Shown here piece by piece: positions 4,878 to 7,092 of a stretch of DNA of 7,092 bases. The DNA comes from Elusimicrobia bacterium RIFCSPLOWO2_01_FULL_54_10 (GTDB taxonomy: Bacteria; Elusimicrobiota; Elusimicrobia; 2-02-FULL-39-32). The stretch is from assembly GCA_001799975.1 (NCBI GenBank), contig MGUQ01000002.1:1-7092 (forward strand), written 5' to 3'. The position numbers and the translations under genes are program-made. Each line of letters starts with the position of its first letter. The first letter of the stretch is position 1. The notes beneath the pieces are model-generated. The model worked only from the letters and a program-made list of their open reading frames with translations, was not told where the DNA came from and did no database searches.

Positions 4878-6002
4878 ATGAATTTATCGGCCATGATCCG
4901 TCCCGAAGTGCGGGATTTTGAGCCCTATTTGCCCGGCAAACCCATTGAGGAAGTCCGGCGGGAATTGGGCCTGAAAAAAGTCGTGAAGCTCGCTTCCAAT
5001 GAGAACGCCCTGGGGACTTCGTCCAAAGCGCGGCGGGCCATTGCGGCTTCAGCGGCGGAATCTTTCCGTTATCCGGAAGGCCCCGGCACTCTGCTCAAGC
5101 GGGACCTGGCCAAAAAGCTCGGTGTTTCTGAGGGAGAAATCATCCTGGGCGCGGGCTCGGACGAAATCATCGAGGTGCTGGCGAAATCATTTTTCAACCG
5201 CGAGGATGAGATCATCGTGTCCCGCCACGCGTTCATCCGCTACAAGATGGCCGCGGACCTGATGGGAGCCAAGACCATCGAAGTGCCCATGAAGAATTTC
5301 AAGCACGATCTTGGTTCCATGGCCGAAAAAATCGGCCCGCGCACAAAAGCCATTTTTGTCGCCAATCCCAACAATCCCACCGGCACCTATGTGACAAAGC
5401 CGGAGGTGGCGGCGTTTATGAAAACTTATGCGGAGCGGGTGGGAAGCTCCGAGCGCCCGCCGTTCATTGTGTTCGACGAGGCCTATTATGAATTTGCAAA
5501 ATCCCTGGCCGGAGATTACCCGGAAATGCTGGAATATTTGAAGCGCGGCGTGAACCTGGTGGTCCTGCGCACATTTTCGAAAGCCTACGGGCTGGCCGGC
5601 CTTCGCGTGGGTTACGGCGTGGCAAAAAGCGAGGTCATCCAGGTTCTGGACAGGGTGCGCCCTCCCTTCAATGTTTCTTCGGTGGCCCAAGCTGGGGCAC
5701 GGGCGGCATTGACAGATCAAACTCACGTGAGAAAGAGCGTTGCGGAAGCGGCAAAAGGGCTCAAATATCTTGCGGTCGAACTGAAAAAGCTTAACATTCC
5801 GTTTCTGCCCTCTGCCGCCAACTTTCTGCTTCTGGATGTGTCGCCCCGCAAAGGGAGGGATGTTTTTCAGGCGCTCCTTAAAAAAGGCCTCGTGGTGCGC
5901 GCCATGGACGAATACGGATTCCCGGAGCGCGTGCGCGTGACCGTGGGCACAATGCCAGAGAACAAATTTTTAATTACCAGGCTCAAGGAGCTTCTATCAT
6001 GA
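4878..6002 (+). CDS. hisC: Histidinol-phosphate/aromatic aminotransferase (HisC family, PLP fold type I)
   Basis: This is a PLP-dependent class I/II aminotransferase of the HisC family. Numbered from the ATG at 4878, SNENALG is at 40-46, FRYPEG at 63-68, NPNNPTG at 163-169 and FDEAYYEF at 199-206. The PLP Schiff-base lysine is Lys235 in [15 protein letters not shown], and RVRVTVGT near the C-terminus contributes the substrate-carboxylate Arg. The length of 374 is close to the family norm. An in-frame TTG at 4872 could add two residues and an ATG at 4893 would remove five. I chose 4878 because it is the first ATG and keeps the usual short segment before [11 protein letters not shown]; no strong Shine-Dalgarno decides the matter. 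Lying between pheA and aroF-tyrA, it probably transaminates phenylpyruvate and 4-hydroxyphenylpyruvate, perhaps as well as imidazole-acetol phosphate. The hisC symbol reflects family, not proven substrate. Confidence 0.92.
   Translation: MNLSAMIRPEVRDFEPYLPGKPIEEVRRELGLKKVVKLASNENALGTSSKARRAIAASAAESFRYPEGPGTLLKRDLAKKLGVSEGEIILGAGSDEIIEVLAKSFFNREDEIIVSRHAFIRYKMAADLMGAKTIEVPMKNFKHDLGSMAEKIGPRTKAIFVANPNNPTGTYVTKPEVAAFMKTYAERVGSSERPPFIVFDEAYYEFAKSLAGDYPEMLEYLKRGVNLVVLRTFSKAYGLAGLRVGYGVAKSEVIQVLDRVRPPFNVSSVAQAGARAALTDQTHVRKSVAEAAKGLKYLAVELKKLNIPFLPSAANFLLLDVSPRKGRDVFQALLKKGLVVRAMDEYGFPERVRVTVGTMPENKFLITRLKELLS
5985..5990 (+). promoter_or_regulatory. Strong ribosome binding site of aroF inside the hisC 3' end
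   Basis: AAGGAG lies 8 nt before the aroF ATG at 5999, within the last hisC codons. Together with the ATGA overlap it fixes the aroF start and implies efficient initiation in addition to coupling. Confidence 0.75.
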
Positions 6003-7012
6003 TCATTACCCTCAAATCCGGCATCAACAAGGCGCAAGTTGACGCCATCCAAAAAAGTATCAAAAAATTCGGACTCACACCCCATGTGTCCCACGGCGCC
6101 GTCAGAACCATCATCGGGGTGATCGGCGGCAACGATTACAAATATAAAGAACAGCTGGAGGCTCTGGAGGGGGTAGAAAGCGTAACGCCCATTTTAAAGC
6201 CCTACAAGCTCGTGAGCCGGGAATTCCGCAAGGATGACACGGTCATTGACATCAAGGGAGTGAAACTTGGCGGACAACAGGTGGCCATTATCGCGGGGCC
6301 CTGCTCCGTGGACACCAAGGAGAATCTTCTCCTCTGCGCCCGCGCGGTAAAAAAATCCGGCGCTCATTTTTTGCGCGGAGGGGCCTACAAGCCGCGCACA
6401 TCGCCCTACGCATTCCAGGGACACGGCGAAACCGCTCTCAAATATCTGGCTGAGGCCCGCAAGGCCACGGGCCTGCCCGTGGTGACAGAAGTGATGGATA
6501 CCCGGCAGGTGGACATTGTGTGCAAATACGCGGACGTGCTCCAAATCGGCGCGCGTAACGCCCAGAATTTTGACCTGCTGCGCGAGGTGGGCCTCTGCAA
6601 AAAGCCTGTCATGCTCAAACGCGGCATGGCCAACACCATTGAAGAATGGCTCATGAGCGCCGAGTACATTGTTTCCAAAGGCAACAGCAATGTGTTCTTC
6701 TGCGAGCGCGGCATCCGTTCGTTCGAAACCGCGACGCGGTTCACCATGGACATCAATGCCATTCCCGCCATCAAGCACTTGACGCACCTTCCGGTCATCA
6801 TCGATCCGTCGCACGGCGTGGGCGTGAGGGACTACATCGGCGCCATTGCGCTCGCGGGCATTGCCGCCGGCGCAGACGGCGTGATGGTGGAAGTGCATCC
6901 CAAACCCACGGAAGCCCTTTCCGACGGGCCGCAAGCGCTTCTGCCCGTCACCTTTGACGCCCTCATGAACGATATGCGCAAAGTGGCGTTTGCCGTGGGA
7001 CGCACGATTTAA
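5999..7012 (+). CDS. aroF: 3-deoxy-7-phosphoheptulonate (DAHP) synthase, type I-beta with N-terminal regulatory domain
   Basis: The enzyme condenses phosphoenolpyruvate and erythrose 4-phosphate, the first step of the shikimate pathway. Residues 1-70 are a ferredoxin-like domain (MIITLKSG, then RTIIGVIGG at 36-44) of the kind that mediates Phe/Tyr inhibition in Thermotoga maritima DAHP synthase. Residues 80-337 form the TIM-barrel catalytic domain. AGPCSVD (99-105) carries metal ligand Cys102, and [18 protein letters not shown] (126-143) and KRG (207-209) bind phosphates. DPSHGVG (269-275) supplies His272, and Glu298 and Asp309 are the remaining ligands. The four ligand numbers are the same as those I recall for the 338-residue T. 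maritima enzyme, so the start is almost certainly right. The gene overlaps hisC by 4 nt and is followed 6 nt later by tyrA. Confidence 0.97.
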   Translation: MIITLKSGINKAQVDAIQKSIKKFGLTPHVSHGAVRTIIGVIGGNDYKYKEQLEALEGVESVTPILKPYKLVSREFRKDDTVIDIKGVKLGGQQVAIIAGPCSVDTKENLLLCARAVKKSGAHFLRGGAYKPRTSPYAFQGHGETALKYLAEARKATGLPVVTEVMDTRQVDIVCKYADVLQIGARNAQNFDLLREVGLCKKPVMLKRGMANTIEEWLMSAEYIVSKGNSNVFFCERGIRSFETATRFTMDINAIPAIKHLTHLPVIIDPSHGVGVRDYIGAIALAGIAAGADGVMVEVHPKPTEALSDGPQALLPVTFDALMNDMRKVAFAVGRTI

Positions 7013-7018
7013 AGCGAA

Positions 7019-7092
7019 ATGGCCAAACGCACTCTGGCCATTCTCGGCGTGGGGCTCATGGGAGGCTCCATTGCTCTTGCCCTCAAAAAAAA
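7019..7092 (+). CDS. tyrA: Prephenate dehydrogenase, N-terminal fragment cut by the window end
   Basis: Only 24 codons are present. They read MAKRTLAILGVGLMGGSIAL followed by Ala-Leu-Lys-Lys. The GxGLMGGSxAxALK pattern is the Rossmann NAD(P)-binding glycine loop typical of TyrA, which oxidatively decarboxylates prephenate (or arogenate) on the way to tyrosine. The start is 6 nt after the aroF stop and has no clear Shine-Dalgarno, so it is probably co-translated. The operon position after aroF and downstream of pheA strongly supports this over other Rossmann dehydrogenases. The window ends in a run of A within Lys codons. Confidence 0.8.
   Translation, partial: MAKRTLAILGVGLMGGSIALALKK

Noticed and set aside
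2660..4880. Target-site duplication or terminal inverted repeats bounding the accessory island
   Set aside because: Comparing the pheA end with the hisC start by eye showed no matching direct or inverted repeats, and no transposase or integrase gene is present.
6194..6934. Minus-strand open frame of 246 codons opposite aroF
   Set aside because: The sense strand encodes a complete DAHP synthase. The antisense protein is His/Arg/Gly-rich with no domain pattern.

Overview
The window looks like a compact, mostly GC-rich bacterial chromosome segment with every gene on the + strand. It joins the end of a cell-division (dcw-type) cluster to an aromatic amino acid operon. From 1 to about 2671 the order is ftsZ (5' end outside the window), a pgeF/ylmD-type laccase-domain gene, and pheA (chorismate mutase/prephenate dehydratase). 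From 4878 to the end it is a hisC-type aminotransferase, a type I-beta DAHP synthase (aroF) and the first 24 codons of a prephenate dehydrogenase (tyrA). ftsZ/pgeF, pgeF/pheA and hisC/aroF overlap by 4 nt, and aroF/tyrA are 6 nt apart. This points to one or two translationally coupled operons.

The aromatic genes form a near-complete set around chorismate. DAHP synthase makes the first committed intermediate of the shikimate pathway. PheA converts chorismate to phenylpyruvate, TyrA takes prephenate towards tyrosine, and the HisC-like enzyme is well placed to do the final transamination. Both PheA (C-terminal ACT domain) and DAHP synthase (N-terminal ferredoxin-like domain) carry the modules used for feedback control in their families.

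Between pheA and hisC lies a visibly AT-richer stretch of about 2.2 kb (2672-4877) that does not belong to this pathway. By direct count, bases 3841-3900 have 17 G+C of 60, whereas 6841-6900 have 42 of 60. It holds a small lipoprotein gene, a 215-residue soluble protein of unknown function, and a type II toxin-antitoxin pair (HTH/excisionase-like antitoxin plus PIN-domain toxin). The pair has its own near-consensus promoter and tandem repeats that could be the operator. It looks like an accessory insertion inside a housekeeping operon. No transposase, integrase, tRNA or clear target-site duplication is visible.

The organism cannot be named from this window. A lipoprotein without an inner-membrane retention Asp suggests a diderm. 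The ftsZ-pgeF-pheA-hisC-aroF-tyrA order, with type I-beta DAHP synthase, is compatible with a deep-branching uncultivated diderm lineage such as Omnitrophota; that is only a guess. The most striking single observation is in FtsZ: the T7-loop residue equivalent to E. coli Asp212, needed for GTP hydrolysis, is Asn. I do not see a convincing new multi-gene system; the accessory island is the best candidate.
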